A stretch of 64,000 nucleotides of DNA, from assembly GCF_001278845.1 (NCBI RefSeq), contig NZ_CP012590.1, positions 930,001 to 994,000 of the forward strand, in the 5' to 3' direction. The position numbers and the translations under genes are program-made. This document shows positions 6,286-15,176 of the stretch, piece by piece (the first letter of the stretch is position 1; each line of letters starts with the position of its first letter). The notes under the pieces were generated by a model. The model worked only from the letters and a program-made list of their open reading frames with translations. It was not told where the DNA came from and did not search any database. This DNA is from Actinomyces sp. oral taxon 414 (GTDB lineage: Bacteria > Actinomycetota > Actinomycetes > Actinomycetales > Actinomycetaceae).

Positions 6286-8748
6286 TCACGCCCGTTGGCC
6301 GCGGCGCAGGGGCTCGGGCAGGGGCAGGCGCGAGACGACCACCAGGCGCCGGGTCGGGCGGGTCATGGCCACGTACAGGTCGCCCGGGCTGCGCCGGCCG
6401 ATCTCCACGGGATCCACGAGCACGACGGCGTCGAACTCCAGCCCCTTGCTCATGACCGGCCCCATGACCGCCAGGCGCGCGCGCAGCACGTCCCCGCCCG
6501 GGGCCTGCATGGCCGCGGCCAGGGCCGGGTCCCCGCCCAGGTGGCGCGCCGCGGCGGCGGCGTCGGGGGTGATGACGGCGATGCGCCCGCCGCCGGCGCC
6601 CACCGCCCGGTCCAGGGCCTCCGACTCCCGTGCCACGGTGCGGCGCAGCAGGGCGGCCCAGGCGTCCTCGTCGGCCGCCTCGGGGGAGTCGGACACGTCG
6701 ACGCATTCCAGGCAGTCGGGCAGGTCGCGTACCGAGCGCACCGGGTAGACCGGGGGCCGGCCCAGGGAGGCGGCCACCTCGTCGGCGATGCGCATAATGG
6801 TCGCCGGCGTGCGGTAGCACACCGTGAGGACCTCCTCGTTCAGCGGCGTCCCGCCGGCTCCCCCCGCCCGCCGGCTCCCCCCGCCCGGCCGCGTCCCCAG
6901 GGCGGCCAGCGCCTCGCCCCACGAGGCGGGCGCGCAGGGCCCGGAGTACTGCGCCAGGTCCCCGACCACCGTGAAGGAGCGCACGGGGCAGCGCCGGGCC
7001 AGCGCCCGCCACGCCATCGCCCCCAGTTCCTGGGCCTCGTCGACTACGACGTGCCCGTAGGTCCACGTCCGGTCCGCCCGGGCCCGCTCCGCCAGGGTCA
7101 GCGCCGGGCCCGTCTCCGCCATGCGGTCGGCGAGCATTTCGGCGCTGACCATGCCTCCGCCCAGTCCCTGGGACTCGATCGCCTGGGCGGCGTAGGACAC
7201 CAGGTCGGCCCGGCGCCGCGCCTCCAGCCGCGCCCGGCGGGCACGGGCGTCCTCGCTGGGGCCCAGCAGCTCGGCCAGCTCGTCGAGGAGGGGCACGTCG
7301 GCGGGGGTCGGCTCGCCCCCGGCCGGGCGGGCCAGCAGCGCCCGCTCCGGCCCGGTCAGCTCGGGGGCCAGGGACGCCAGGAGGGCCGGGCGGGCCCACA
7401 GGCGCTCCAGCAGGCCCGCCGGCGTCGTCGGCATCCAGCACAGGTTGATCTCCCGGCGAGCGTCCCGGCTGGTGCGGATGTCCTCGCGGATCCAGGCGCG
7501 GGTGTCGGGGTCGGAGGCGTCCTGCCCCGTGAGCGCGGCGAACTGGTCCGTCAGACGCTCCAGCAGCCATAGGACGAAGGTCTCACGCGCCAGGTTGTGG
7601 GGCCGGCCCGACCGCCGCGCCCGGTTCACCGCCTCGCGCACGTCCGCAGGCCGCAGCTCCAGGGCGGTGCCCTCCACGACGATGGCGCGGGGCCCGTCGG
7701 GCACGCGCTGGAGGCCGCGCACGGCCCGGCGCAGCACCTCGGCCCACAGCGCCCGGCCCTTGATCTCGTGAGCCCGCGGGTCCTCGACGCCGCGGGCGCG
7801 CACCCCGGGGACCAGGTCCGCGATGGTGGTGGACACCACGCCCGTCTCGCCCAGGGAGGGCAGTACCTGCTCCACGTAGCGCAGGAAGGTCCGCGAGGGG
7901 CCCACCAGCAGCACGCCCGAGCGCTCCAGGCGGGTGCGCTCGGAGTAGAACAGGTAGGCGACCCGGTGCAGGGCCACGGCCGTCTTGCCCGTGCCGGGGC
8001 CGCCCTGGACGACAAGCACGCCCCTGGCGTCGGAGGTGACGACGCGGTCCTGCTCGGCCTGGATGGTGGCGACGATATCGCCCATGCGCCCGTGGCGGGC
8101 CGCGCTCATGGCGGCGATGAGGGCGCCCTCGCCCTGGATGCCCTCGATCGCCGCGCGGGCCCCGGCGGGCCCGCCCTCGCGCAGGGAGCGCACGTCGATG
8201 ACCTCGTCCTCGAGCCCGACGACGCGGCGGAGGCGGGTGTCGATGTGACGACGGCGCACCAGCCCCATCGGGTTCGAGGCGGTCGCCTGGTAGAAGGCCC
8301 GCACCAGGGGGGCCCGCCAGTCCAGGACGATCTCCCGGCGGCGCGAGTCCTGCAGCCCGGCGCGCCCCACGTAGTGGCGCCGTCCAGCCCCGCCGGCCCC
8401 GCCGTCGGGAGTCCCGGCCCCGGTGCTCCCGGGGCCGGGAGCATCGGGGGCCAGGTCCATGCGCCCGAAGACGAGCCGGTCCTCGACCCCCTCCAGGGAG
8501 GCGACGAGCCCGGCGTAGTGGGCGGCGTAGGCGTCCCGCTCGCCGCGGGACTGGTGGGTGCCGCCGGCCGGGCTCGCCTGCGTGGCGGCCAGGGAGGCGC
8601 GCGCCGACTCCAGCCGGCGGTCGAGCTCGCGGTAGGCCCGGTCGACCACCTCCTGCTCGGCGGAGATCTCTCGCTCCCGCGCCGAGGCGGCGCGGGAGCC
8701 CGGGGACGCGCCCTGCTCGGCGGCGGGGGTGTGCTTCGGGTGGGTCAC
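6286..8748 (-). CDS. HelD/UvrD-family ATP-dependent helicase (RNA polymerase recycling type)
   Basis: Superfamily 1 ATPase of 820 residues. The N-terminal coiled-coil region (about 25-100) is followed by a Walker A motif GGPGTGKT (249-256), a Walker B VVVDEAQELG, a QY-containing motif GDLAQYSG and the C-terminal SKGLEFDAVVLVDP and YVAMTRPTRRL motifs. This arrangement matches actinobacterial HelD-like proteins, which release stalled RNA polymerase from DNA. A generic UvrD-like repair role is the alternative. The GTG at 8748 is preferred because the conserved coiled coil begins soon after it; the frame is open further upstream but reads across the divergent PAC2 gene. It may be co-transcribed with nothing, since 141 bp with an operator-like site separates it from the ligases. 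Confidence 0.85.
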   Translation of the reverse strand: MTHPKHTPAAEQGASPGSRAASAREREISAEQEVVDRAYRELDRRLESARASLAATQASPAGGTHQSRGERDAYAAHYAGLVASLEGVEDRLVFGRMDLAPDAPGPGSTGAGTPDGGAGGAGRRHYVGRAGLQDSRRREIVLDWRAPLVRAFYQATASNPMGLVRRRHIDTRLRRVVGLEDEVIDVRSLREGGPAGARAAIEGIQGEGALIAAMSAARHGRMGDIVATIQAEQDRVVTSDARGVLVVQGGPGTGKTAVALHRVAYLFYSERTRLERSGVLLVGPSRTFLRYVEQVLPSLGETGVVSTTIADLVPGVRARGVEDPRAHEIKGRALWAEVLRRAVRGLQRVPDGPRAIVVEGTALELRPADVREAVNRARRSGRPHNLARETFVLWLLERLTDQFAALTGQDASDPDTRAWIREDIRTSRDARREINLCWMPTTPAGLLERLWARPALLASLAPELTGPERALLARPAGGEPTPADVPLLDELAELLGPSEDARARRARLEARRRADLVSYAAQAIESQGLGGGMVSAEMLADRMAETGPALTLAERARADRTWTYGHVVVDEAQELGAMAWRALARRCPVRSFTVVGDLAQYSGPCAPASWGEALAALGTRPGGGSRRAGGAGGTPLNEEVLTVCYRTPATIMRIADEVAASLGRPPVYPVRSVRDLPDCLECVDVSDSPEAADEDAWAALLRRTVARESEALDRAVGAGGGRIAVITPDAAAAARHLGGDPALAAAMQAPGGDVLRARLAVMGPVMSKGLEFDAVVLVDPVEIGRRSPGDLYVAMTRPTRRLVVVSRLPLPEPLRRGQRA

Positions 8749-8979
8749 TGCATCTCGCTGTCTGGGAGGGGACTCGACGTCCCGGCGCGCTGCGCGGGAG
8801 GGTCCATTATTCTCCTCGCAGAAGGCGCGCAGGGACGCCGACGGCGAACATCCCCGGTCCGCCCCGGTCCGTCCCGGCGCGCACCGGGCGGGAACACGAC
8901 GGCCGCCCGCCGTGTTGCACCGGGCGCACCGGTCCCGTTGCGCGCCGGGCGCGCAAGAAGGCGGAAGAAGGAGGAAGAG

Positions 8980-9918
8980 ATGCCGGCCCTGTACAGCGTC
9001 GAGCACCCGATCGGCGAACCCGTGGCGCCGCGCGTTCTCCTGTACCACTTCGATGGCGCCATGGACGCCGGGCACGCGGGCTCGCTGGCCGTCGAGCAGC
9101 TGCTCATGACCCTGCCCTCCGACCGCCTGGCGACCTTCGACACGGACGCGCTCATCGACTACCGCGCCCGCAGGCCTATGCTGACCTTCTCCTCGCACAG
9201 CTACCTGAGCGCGCAGATGCCCGAGCTGGTCCTGGACCTCCTCCAGGACGACGAGGGCGAGGACGTCCTGCTCCTGCACGGGGCCGAGCCCGACTACCGC
9301 TGGCAGGAGTTCATCGGCGCGGTCACCCACCTGGCGGTGTCCATGGGCGTGTCCCAGGCGGTGGCCATGGCCGGCATGCCCCTGGCGGTGCCCCACACCC
9401 GGCCCACCTACGTCCACCACCACGGCAGCCGCCCCGAACTGCTGCCCGAGCAGCCGGACTTCTTCGGCCACATCGAGTTCCCCGGCTCCATGGCGGGACT
9501 GCTCGAGCTGCGACTGGGACAGGCGGGCCTGGACTCGCGGGGACTGACGGCGGGCGTGCCCCACTACGTCGCGCGCGACGACTACCCGGCCGGGGCGGCG
9601 GCCCTCCTGGCCTCCGTGGCCGAGGTCACCGGGCTGGCGCTGCCCCTGGGCGACCTGGAGGCCGCCGCCGCCGTCAACCGGGCGGAGATCGACGCCCAGA
9701 CCGCCGAGCAGCCCGAGGTCCGCGCCGTCGTCAACGCCCTGGAGACCCAGTACGACGCCGTCACGCCCGTGCGCTCCGATGCCGAGGAGCTCTCCCGGCT
9801 CATGGACATGCCCACGGCTGACGAGATCGGGGCCCGCCTGGAGGCCTTCCTCGAGGCCAACGAGGCCGCCGGGGACGACGGCCCCGCCCTCGGCCTGGGC
9901 ACCGGCGGCGAGGGCTGA
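8980..9918 (+). CDS. PAC2 family protein
   Basis: A 312-residue cytoplasmic protein of the PAC2 fold, named for proteasome assembly chaperone 2 and widespread in actinobacteria, including those without proteasomes. Typical features are the N-terminal RVLLYHFDGAMDAG strand-loop, a central VLLLHGAEPDYRW segment, GMPLAVPHTRP and the C-terminal helical tail with conserved acidic residues (DEIGARLEAFL). A strong ribosome-binding site (AAGGAGGAAG) precedes the ATG. It is divergent from the helicase gene across 231 bp that include a near-perfect inverted repeat, AACACGACGG/CCGCCGTGTT. The exact molecular function is not known for this family. Confidence 0.88.
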   Translation: MPALYSVEHPIGEPVAPRVLLYHFDGAMDAGHAGSLAVEQLLMTLPSDRLATFDTDALIDYRARRPMLTFSSHSYLSAQMPELVLDLLQDDEGEDVLLLHGAEPDYRWQEFIGAVTHLAVSMGVSQAVAMAGMPLAVPHTRPTYVHHHGSRPELLPEQPDFFGHIEFPGSMAGLLELRLGQAGLDSRGLTAGVPHYVARDDYPAGAAALLASVAEVTGLALPLGDLEAAAAVNRAEIDAQTAEQPEVRAVVNALETQYDAVTPVRSDAEELSRLMDMPTADEIGARLEAFLEANEAAGDDGPALGLGTGGEG

Positions 9919-9942
9919 GCAGGCGGCCGGCCCGGCCCCGCG

Positions 9943-10827
9943 TCAGGCCCGCGGCAGCGCCGGGTCGTCCACCGACCAGGTGCGCGCCGGCAGCGGCAGG
10001 CGCCTGACGGCGCGATCAACCTCCTCGCGCTGCCGGGGCGTGAAGGGCTCGGCGCCGGCCACGACGACGAGATTGCCCGGCCGCCTCCCCCTGGCCGAGG
10101 CCGCGTCCGCAATGACCAGCGCGCCCCCGCCGAAAACCCGCCCGACCGCCGCCAGGTCGGCGCCCGCCTCGGCGCGCGGCAGGCAGGCCGTATTGGCCAG
10201 GTACAGCCCGCCCGGCGCCAGCGCGCGGCGGCAGGCCCCCACGAAGGCCTCGTCGCGGCAGGAGGCCGGCACCCGCCCCCGCGCGAAGACGTCGCGGACC
10301 ACCACATCCCACCCGCCGAGGCGCAGACCCGGCGCGGCCTGGGCGGCGTCGGCCACCCGGATCCGCAGGCGCGGGGAGCGGGGCAGGTCGAACCACTGGC
10401 GGACCCTGCGGGCCAGCACCTCGTCGATCTCCACCGCGAGCTGGGTCGAACCCGGCCGCAGGGCGTCCCAGGCCCGGGCCAGGGCGCAGGCGGCGCCGCC
10501 CAGGTGCACCGCCCGCAGCGGCGCCGGGGCCGGCCGCAGGGCGTCGACGACGGCGTTCATCTGCTGCTGGTACTCGAAATCCAGGTGCGCGGGATCGCGC
10601 AGGTCGATCCACGACGACTCCGTCCCGTCCAGGCGCAGCAGGATCCCCGTGTCCCGCACCTCCAGCTCGGCCGTGGCCAGGGAGGTGGGCACCGGCCCCG
10701 CCGGCAGGCCCGCACCGCCCCGGCCGTCCGCCGCGCCCCGACCGACCGCACCGCCCCGGCCGCCCGCCGTGCCCCGGCCGCCCGCCGTGCTGCGCCCCGA
10801 CCGACCGCCCCCGCGTCTGCTGCTCAC
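9943..10827 (-). CDS. Spermidine synthase-like methyltransferase-fold protein
   Basis: The 294-residue protein has a Gly/Arg-rich low-complexity N-terminus (residues 1-45) and then a spermidine-synthase-like Rossmann fold: a strand LRAVHLGGAACALARAW in place of the SAM-binding glycine loop, an acidic ridge VEIDEVLARRV and DVVVRDVFARG. It resembles the cytosolic part of actinobacterial proteins annotated as fused MFS/spermidine synthase, but there is no membrane part here. Aminopropyl transfer is not certain. The GTG start has a TAGCCT box 6 nt upstream on the minus strand, and the gene is divergent from dinB. Confidence 0.75.
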   Translation of the reverse strand: MSSRRGGGRSGRSTAGGRGTAGGRGGAVGRGAADGRGGAGLPAGPVPTSLATAELEVRDTGILLRLDGTESSWIDLRDPAHLDFEYQQQMNAVVDALRPAPAPLRAVHLGGAACALARAWDALRPGSTQLAVEIDEVLARRVRQWFDLPRSPRLRIRVADAAQAAPGLRLGGWDVVVRDVFARGRVPASCRDEAFVGACRRALAPGGLYLANTACLPRAEAGADLAAVGRVFGGGALVIADAASARGRRPGNLVVVAGAEPFTPRQREEVDRAVRRLPLPARTWSVDDPALPRA

Positions 10828-10833
10828 GGGGAC

Positions 10834-10843
10834 AGGCTAGCCT
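10834..10843. promoter_or_regulatory. Divergent overlapping promoters sharing GGCTAGCC
   Basis: The palindrome AGGCTAGCCT provides a TAGCCT -10 hexamer on each strand. On the minus strand it ends 6 nt before the GTG of the spermidine-synthase-like gene (leaderless). On the plus strand it gives dinB a leader of about 40 nt that contains a GAGAAGGGGG ribosome-binding site. One regulator could control both genes. Confidence 0.45.
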
Positions 10844-10886
10844 GGGGCGCGCGCACAGCGGAGACAGCGGAGAAGGGGGATCCACC

Positions 10887-12167
10887 ATGAGCCGAGCGCC
10901 CAGATCCGCCGCCGCCCGCCGCTCCTGGGGCGAGGACGACTCCGGCGCCAACATCCTCCACGTCGACATGGACGCCTTCTTCGCCTCCGTCGAACTGCTG
11001 GAGCGCCCCGACCTGGCGGGCCGCCCCGTCATCGTGGGCGGCCAGGACGGGCGCGGCGTCGTCTCGGCCGCCACCTACGAGGCCCGCGCCTGCGGGGTGA
11101 GCTCGGCCATGCCCATGGCCCGGGCCCAGCGGCTGTGCCCCCACGCCGTCGTCCTGCCTGTGCGCCACGACGTCTACTCCCGGGTCTCCCGACGGGTCAT
11201 GGAGATCCTGGGCGAGGTCACGCCCGTGCTGGAGAGGGTCAGCATCGACGAGGCCTTCCTCGACGTGACCGGCGCCCGACGGCGCCTGGGCCCGCCCGTG
11301 CGCATCGGCCGATGGATCCGCCGCGAACTGAGGTCCCGGCTCGGGCTGCCCGCCTCCGTGGGCATCGCCTCCACCAAATTCGTCGCCAAGCTCGCCTCCT
11401 CCCACGCCAAGCCGGACGGCCTCCTGCTCGTCCCGGCCGCCGCCACCCGGGACTTCCTCGACGTCCTGCCCGTGGGGGCCCTGTGGGGGGTGGGGGACAA
11501 GAGCGCCCGGGCCCTGGCCCGCTGGGGGATCGACGACGTGCGCACCCTGGCCGCCACCGATGTGCGCCTCCTGGTCAAGATCCTGGGCGAGGCCGCCGGG
11601 CGCCACCTGCACGACCTCGCCCACGGCATCGACCCCAGGCCCGTGAGCCCCGGACGGGAGGAGAAGTCGGTGGGGACCGAGCAGACCTTCTTCGACACCG
11701 TCACCGACCGCGCCCACGCCCGGCGCGTCCTGCTCGACCAGTCCCACCAGTGCGCCGCCCGGCTGCGCGCCGCCCGGCTGCGCGCCCGGGTCGTCGTCCT
11801 CAAGGCGCGCGGGGCCGATTTCACCACCCTTACGCGCTCGCGGACCCTGGCCGACCCCACGGACCTGGCCCGCGACGTCTTCGCCGTCGTCGAACGGCTC
11901 TTCGAGGCCCTGCCCGCGCCCCCCGGCGGGTTCCGGCTCCTGGGCGTGCGCGTGGAGGGCCTGGTCCGCGCCGACGAGGGCGTCCAGCTCCTCCTGGACG
12001 AGGACCCGCGCCGCGGGGCGCCCGAGCGCGCCGCCGACGCCGTCCGCCGACGCTGGGGGTCGGGGGCGCTGGCGCCGGCCAGTCTGCTCGCGCCCCCGCC
12101 CGGCGGGGGCCGGCCGCGGCGCGCCCCGGGACCCGGTCGTGAGGGCGGGCGGGGCGCGTGCGGGTGA
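10887..12167 (+). CDS. dinB: DNA polymerase IV (Y-family)
   Basis: Error-prone translesion polymerase of 426 residues. The catalytic DMDAFFASVE motif begins at residue 27 and the second metal site SIDEAFLDV lies at 119-127, so both acidic clusters are intact. The helix-hairpin-helix thumb, the VGDKSARALARWGI segment and a little-finger domain with SVGTEQTF follow. The C-terminus ends in a Pro/Gly/Arg-rich tail. No obvious beta-clamp-binding peptide was identified. A GAGAAGGGGG ribosome-binding site precedes the ATG. Confidence 0.95.
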   Translation: MSRAPRSAAARRSWGEDDSGANILHVDMDAFFASVELLERPDLAGRPVIVGGQDGRGVVSAATYEARACGVSSAMPMARAQRLCPHAVVLPVRHDVYSRVSRRVMEILGEVTPVLERVSIDEAFLDVTGARRRLGPPVRIGRWIRRELRSRLGLPASVGIASTKFVAKLASSHAKPDGLLLVPAAATRDFLDVLPVGALWGVGDKSARALARWGIDDVRTLAATDVRLLVKILGEAAGRHLHDLAHGIDPRPVSPGREEKSVGTEQTFFDTVTDRAHARRVLLDQSHQCAARLRAARLRARVVVLKARGADFTTLTRSRTLADPTDLARDVFAVVERLFEALPAPPGGFRLLGVRVEGLVRADEGVQLLLDEDPRRGAPERAADAVRRRWGSGALAPASLLAPPPGGGRPRRAPGPGREGGRGACG

Positions 12168-12320
12168 GACGGTTTCCGTTCGACGCCGTCCAGCGATTAT
12201 CCTGGCGGGGTTCGAACGTCGTTCCCGCGGTCAGCGCCGACCCCCGGCACGCACGCACCGGAGTGTCCGGGTCGCCGCGGGGCCACGACGCGCGGCCCGG
12301 CACAGAAAGCGAGGGGGGCC

Positions 12321-12710
12321 ATGGCCCTGTCGGAGAGAGAGCAGCAGGTGCTGCGCGACCTCGAGAAGCAGCTCCACGCGGACGACCCCTCCCTGGCGGG
12401 CTCGATGCGGCCCGCCGGCGGTGAGCGCCGCCCCTCGCCCCGCCATATAGGCGCCGGGGTGGCACTGCTCCTGGTGGGCCTGTCCGTGGTCATCGGGGGG
12501 GTGGCGGTGGGCCACGGCATTGTCTCCATTCTCGTGGGGCTGGGCGGGTTCGCCCTGGCCGTGTGGGGCGTGAGCCTCATGCTCACCACCGTGGAGGACG
12601 GGGCGGGCGGGGGCGCCGCGTCGGGGTCGGGCCGGGGCTCGTCCTCGTGGGGGCGCTTCATGGACCGCAACGCCGAGCGCTGGGACCGCCGTCGGGACAC
12701 CCGCGACTGA
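12321..12710 (+). CDS. DUF3040 domain-containing membrane protein
   Basis: A 129-residue protein beginning MALSEREQQVLRDLEKQL, the signature of the actinobacterial DUF3040 family. The soluble N-terminal helix is followed by two membrane segments (about 45-66 and 70-92) and a Gly/Ser- and Arg-rich cytoplasmic tail. DUF3040 genes are commonly found near dinB and mraZ in actinobacteria, as here. The function is unknown. A GAGGGGGGC ribosome-binding site lies just upstream. Confidence 0.88.
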   Translation: MALSEREQQVLRDLEKQLHADDPSLAGSMRPAGGERRPSPRHIGAGVALLLVGLSVVIGGVAVGHGIVSILVGLGGFALAVWGVSLMLTTVEDGAGGGAASGSGRGSSSWGRFMDRNAERWDRRRDTRD

Positions 12711-12740
12711 GCCCGCCGCCCCTCCCGCCGTCCTTTCGCC

Positions 12741-12829
12741 GAAACCGGCGGAAAAGACACGCGAAACCGGCGGAAAAGACACGCGAAACCGGCGGAAAAG
12801 ACACGCGAAACCGGCGGAAGTTGCACATG
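12741..12829. repeat. 22-bp tandem repeat, locus 1 (four units)
   Basis: The unit GAAACCGGCGGAAAAGACAC plus GC starts at 12741, 12763, 12785 and 12807. The fourth unit switches to GGAAGTTGCACATG. The same unit, in two copies and with a similar terminal variant, occurs at 60374-60416. There are no spacers, so it is not a CRISPR array. Confidence 0.88.
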
Positions 12830-12918
12830 TCGCGGTCCGACGGCGGTCGGCCGCGCCCCCGGCCTCCCCGACCGGGAGCGGTGGGCAGCCCCGGACCGTC
12901 CCTCGCGCCGCTGTGCTC

Positions 12919-12990
12919 GTCCGCTACGCCCCCTTTCCTCGTACAGCGAAGGGCGGAGGGGCGTAGCAGACGGGAAGAGGCGTAGCGGAC
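12919..12990. repeat. Hairpin with GTCCGCTACGCC arms
   Basis: GTCCGCTACGCC at 12919-12930 is repeated inverted at 12979-12990. A second near-inverse, GGGGCGTAGCAGAC, lies between them, so two alternative stems can form. This could be a terminator for the DUF3040 gene or another palindromic element. Confidence 0.55.
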
Positions 12991-13021
12991 GCCGGCCGAC
13001 CCGCGAGATCGTCGGGTAACC

Positions 13022-13094
13022 CGCGAGCACGCCACTTGACCCGCGAGCACGTACCTCTAGCAGACGTGCTCGCGGGTCAAGTGACGATCTCGCG
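13022..13094. repeat. 20-bp-unit palindrome with invariant loop, copy 2
   Basis: Arms 13033-13052 and 13064-13083 are a perfect 20-bp inverted repeat around ACCTCTAGCAG, the same loop as at 1820-1830. Pairing continues imperfectly outward. Relative to copy 1 the arms read GAGCACG and TTGACC instead of GAGAACG and TTAACC, and the opposite arm carries the matching changes. Confidence 0.85.
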
Positions 13095-13330
13095 GGCCGC
13101 CCCCGTCGTCGGCGGCCGCCCCGTGCGCCGACGCCCCCCTCCCGGCGGCGTGCGCGGGCGGCGCGCGCAGGTGGCACACGGGCGACACGCATGGGTGGTA
13201 CGCCTGGACGGCGCGCGGACGGCGCGCGGGCGGACCGTTGTTCTCACATCTCTTCAAACGTTGGTATTGGAGCGTTTCGAGACGGGACTGTGATGCACGC
13301 GGGTCGGTTGCGTGGGTGAAGGGGGAGGGA

Positions 13331-13347
13331 TGTGGAGTAATGTGGAG
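13331..13347 (+). promoter_or_regulatory. Putative MraZ-binding direct repeats
   Basis: TGTGGAG occurs at 13331 and again at 13341, a 10-bp spacing, 40-56 bp before the mraZ start. MraZ is known in other bacteria to bind short G-rich direct repeats with this one-helical-turn spacing upstream of its own operon, so autoregulation is likely. Confidence 0.55.
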
Positions 13348-13386
13348 GCCGCTGGATCGCTGAGGGAAGGGGAAGGAGTACTCCCG

Positions 13387-13818
13387 ATGTTCCTGGGGAC
13401 CCACGCTCCGCGCCTCGACGACAAGGGCAGGCTCATCCTGCCGGCCAGGTTCCGCGAGGAGCTGGCCGGCGGCGTGATCCTCACCAGGGGGCAGGAGCGC
13501 TGCCTGTACGTCTTCACGACGGCCGAGTTCGAGCGCATGTACGCCCAGCTGCGCGAGGCCCCCCTCGCGCAGAGGCAGGCGCGCGACTACGTGCGCGTCA
13601 TGCTCTCGGGCGCCGACCCGCAGATCCCGGACAAGCAGGGGCGCATTACGCTCCCCGCGCCGCTGCGGGCCTACGCCGGGCTGGACCGGGACCTGGCCGT
13701 CATCGGCGCCGGGACCCGGGTCGAGATCTGGGACGCGGGGGCCTGGCAGGCCTACCTGGCCGCTCAGGAGCAGGTCTTCGCCGAGACCGCCGAGGAGATC
13801 ATCCCCGGCTTCTTCTAG
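13387..13818 (+). CDS. mraZ: Transcriptional regulator MraZ
   Basis: MraZ is a DNA-binding double-AbrB-fold protein at the head of the dcw cluster. The ATG at 13387 gives the standard length of 143 residues with the usual N-terminus [30 protein letters not shown] ribosome-binding site precedes it, whereas a start 75 bp upstream adds residues unlike the family. The second domain repeats the motif as DKQGRITLP. Two TGTGGAG repeats upstream suggest autoregulation. A 227-bp gap separates it from rsmH. Confidence 0.95.
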   Translation: MFLGTHAPRLDDKGRLILPARFREELAGGVILTRGQERCLYVFTTAEFERMYAQLREAPLAQRQARDYVRVMLSGADPQIPDKQGRITLPAPLRAYAGLDRDLAVIGAGTRVEIWDAGAWQAYLAAQEQVFAETAEEIIPGFF

Positions 13819-14045
13819 GGAGGGCCGCCCCGGCGCCCGCCCGCCGCGCACAACTGCATGAGGGACCGAGCCCCGAGCCCGGCGACCGCGGGCCCGTCCC
13901 GTGAGGTCTCCGCCCGCCGCAGCGTCCGACGCCACTTCCCCGGCGCCGGAACCCGCGGGAGGAGTCCTGGCGGAACGGACCCGGGCCCGGCCCGCGGCCC
14001 GCCCCGCGAACCATTAATGAGGCACGCACCAGGAAGGAGGAGAAC

Positions 14046-15176
14046 GTGGACCGCACCGACGTCGGCGCCGCCGCGCCGCGCCCGCAGCGCCCCGCCGGCG
14101 TCGACAGCGGCGACGGCGCCGCGCCGCACACCCCCGTCCTCCTGGAGCGCTGCCTCGACCTGCTCGCCCCCGCCCTGACCGGGCCCGGCGCGCCGGAGCG
14201 CCCCGTCATGATCGACTGCACCCTGGGCGCGGGCGGCCACGCCGAGGGGGCCCTGCGGCGCTTCCCGACCCTGAGCGTCGTGGGCATCGACCGCGACCCC
14301 GAGGCCATCGCTCTGGCGAGCGCGCGCCTGGCCCCCTTCGGGCGGCGCTTCCGCGCGGTGCGGACCACCTACGACCAGGTCGACGCCGTCGCCCGAGCGG
14401 CCTCCGCCCGCCCGGACGGGACCGTCGACGCCGTGCTCATGGACCTGGGGGTCTCCTCCCTCCAGCTCGACGACGCCCGGCGCGGCTTCTCCTACGCCCG
14501 CCCGGCGCCGCTGGACATGCGCATGGACCAGTCGGGTGGGACCACGGCCCAGCAGATCCTCGACACCGCCGACGAGCGCGAACTGGCCCGCATTCTGCGC
14601 GACTACGGCGAGGAGCGCTTCGCCCCGCGCATCGCCGCGGCCATTGTGCGCCGTCGCCGGGACGGCGAGGCGGTCGCCTCCACCGACGACCTGGCCGGGC
14701 TCGTGCGCGAGTGCATCCCCGCGCCCGCCCGGCGCACCGGGGGCAACCCCGCCAAGCGGACCTTCCAGGCCCTGCGCGTGGCGGTCAACGCCGAGCTCGA
14801 CGTCCTCGAGCGGGCCGTGCCGCGGGCGCTCAACGCCCTGCGCGTGGGCGGGCGCCTGGTCGTCGAGTCCTACCAGAGCCTGGAGGACCGCATTGTCAAG
14901 CGGGCCATCGCCGCGGGCGCCGCCGAGGCCGTCCCCGCCGGCCTGCCCGTCGTCCCCGCCGACGCCTCCCCCTATCTGCGCGCCGTCACCCGCGGCGCGG
15001 AGAGGGCCGATTCGGCCGAGATCGCCTCCAACCCGCGCAGCGCCCCCGTGCGCCTGCGCGCCGTCACCCGTACCCGACCCGCGAGCGAGGCCCCCTCGCC
15101 GCAGCCCCGACCCCACCCCATCCCGACCCGCAAGCGCCCCACACACAACCGAGACCGTGGAAGGAGAAGCCGATGA
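14046..15176 (+). CDS. rsmH: 16S rRNA (cytosine(1402)-N(4))-methyltransferase
   Basis: RsmH methylates N4 of C1402 in 16S rRNA. The 376-residue protein shows the conserved HTPVLLERCLDLL start, the SAM-binding DCTLGAGGHAEG, GIDRDPEA, MDLGVSSLQLDDARRGFSY and the C-terminal VESYQSLEDRIVKR. The usual second-position H in SYHSLEDR is a Q here. The GTG start follows AGGAAGGAGG. About 30 extra N-terminal and 40 basic C-terminal residues extend it beyond the family average. Its stop overlaps the ftsL start by ATGA. Confidence 0.95.
   Translation: MDRTDVGAAAPRPQRPAGVDSGDGAAPHTPVLLERCLDLLAPALTGPGAPERPVMIDCTLGAGGHAEGALRRFPTLSVVGIDRDPEAIALASARLAPFGRRFRAVRTTYDQVDAVARAASARPDGTVDAVLMDLGVSSLQLDDARRGFSYARPAPLDMRMDQSGGTTAQQILDTADERELARILRDYGEERFAPRIAAAIVRRRRDGEAVASTDDLAGLVRECIPAPARRTGGNPAKRTFQALRVAVNAELDVLERAVPRALNALRVGGRLVVESYQSLEDRIVKRAIAAGAAEAVPAGLPVVPADASPYLRAVTRGAERADSAEIASNPRSAPVRLRAVTRTRPASEAPSPQPRPHPIPTRKRPTHNRDRGRRSR

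Larger units (their letters stand above)
12711..13386. other. Repeat-bearing intergenic region upstream of mraZ
   Basis: The 676 bp between the DUF3040 gene and mraZ hold four 22-bp tandem units, a GTCCGCTACGCC hairpin, the second 20-bp-unit palindrome with the invariant loop, and the mraZ leader. Near 13256-13281 an imperfect AAACG...CGTTT inverted repeat flanks TTGGTATTGGAG, which may belong to the mraZ promoter. No gene is supported. Confidence 0.7.

Noticed and set aside
8749..8979. AACACGACGG/CCGCCGTGTT inverted repeat as a defined operator
   Set aside because: It has one mismatch and lies in a GC-rich divergent region where such repeats are frequent; too weak to list as its own site.
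12741..12829. CRISPR-like array of short repeats
   Set aside because: The 22-bp units follow each other without spacers, and no cas genes are nearby. The arrays at 1610, 51968 and 60374 fail for the same reason.
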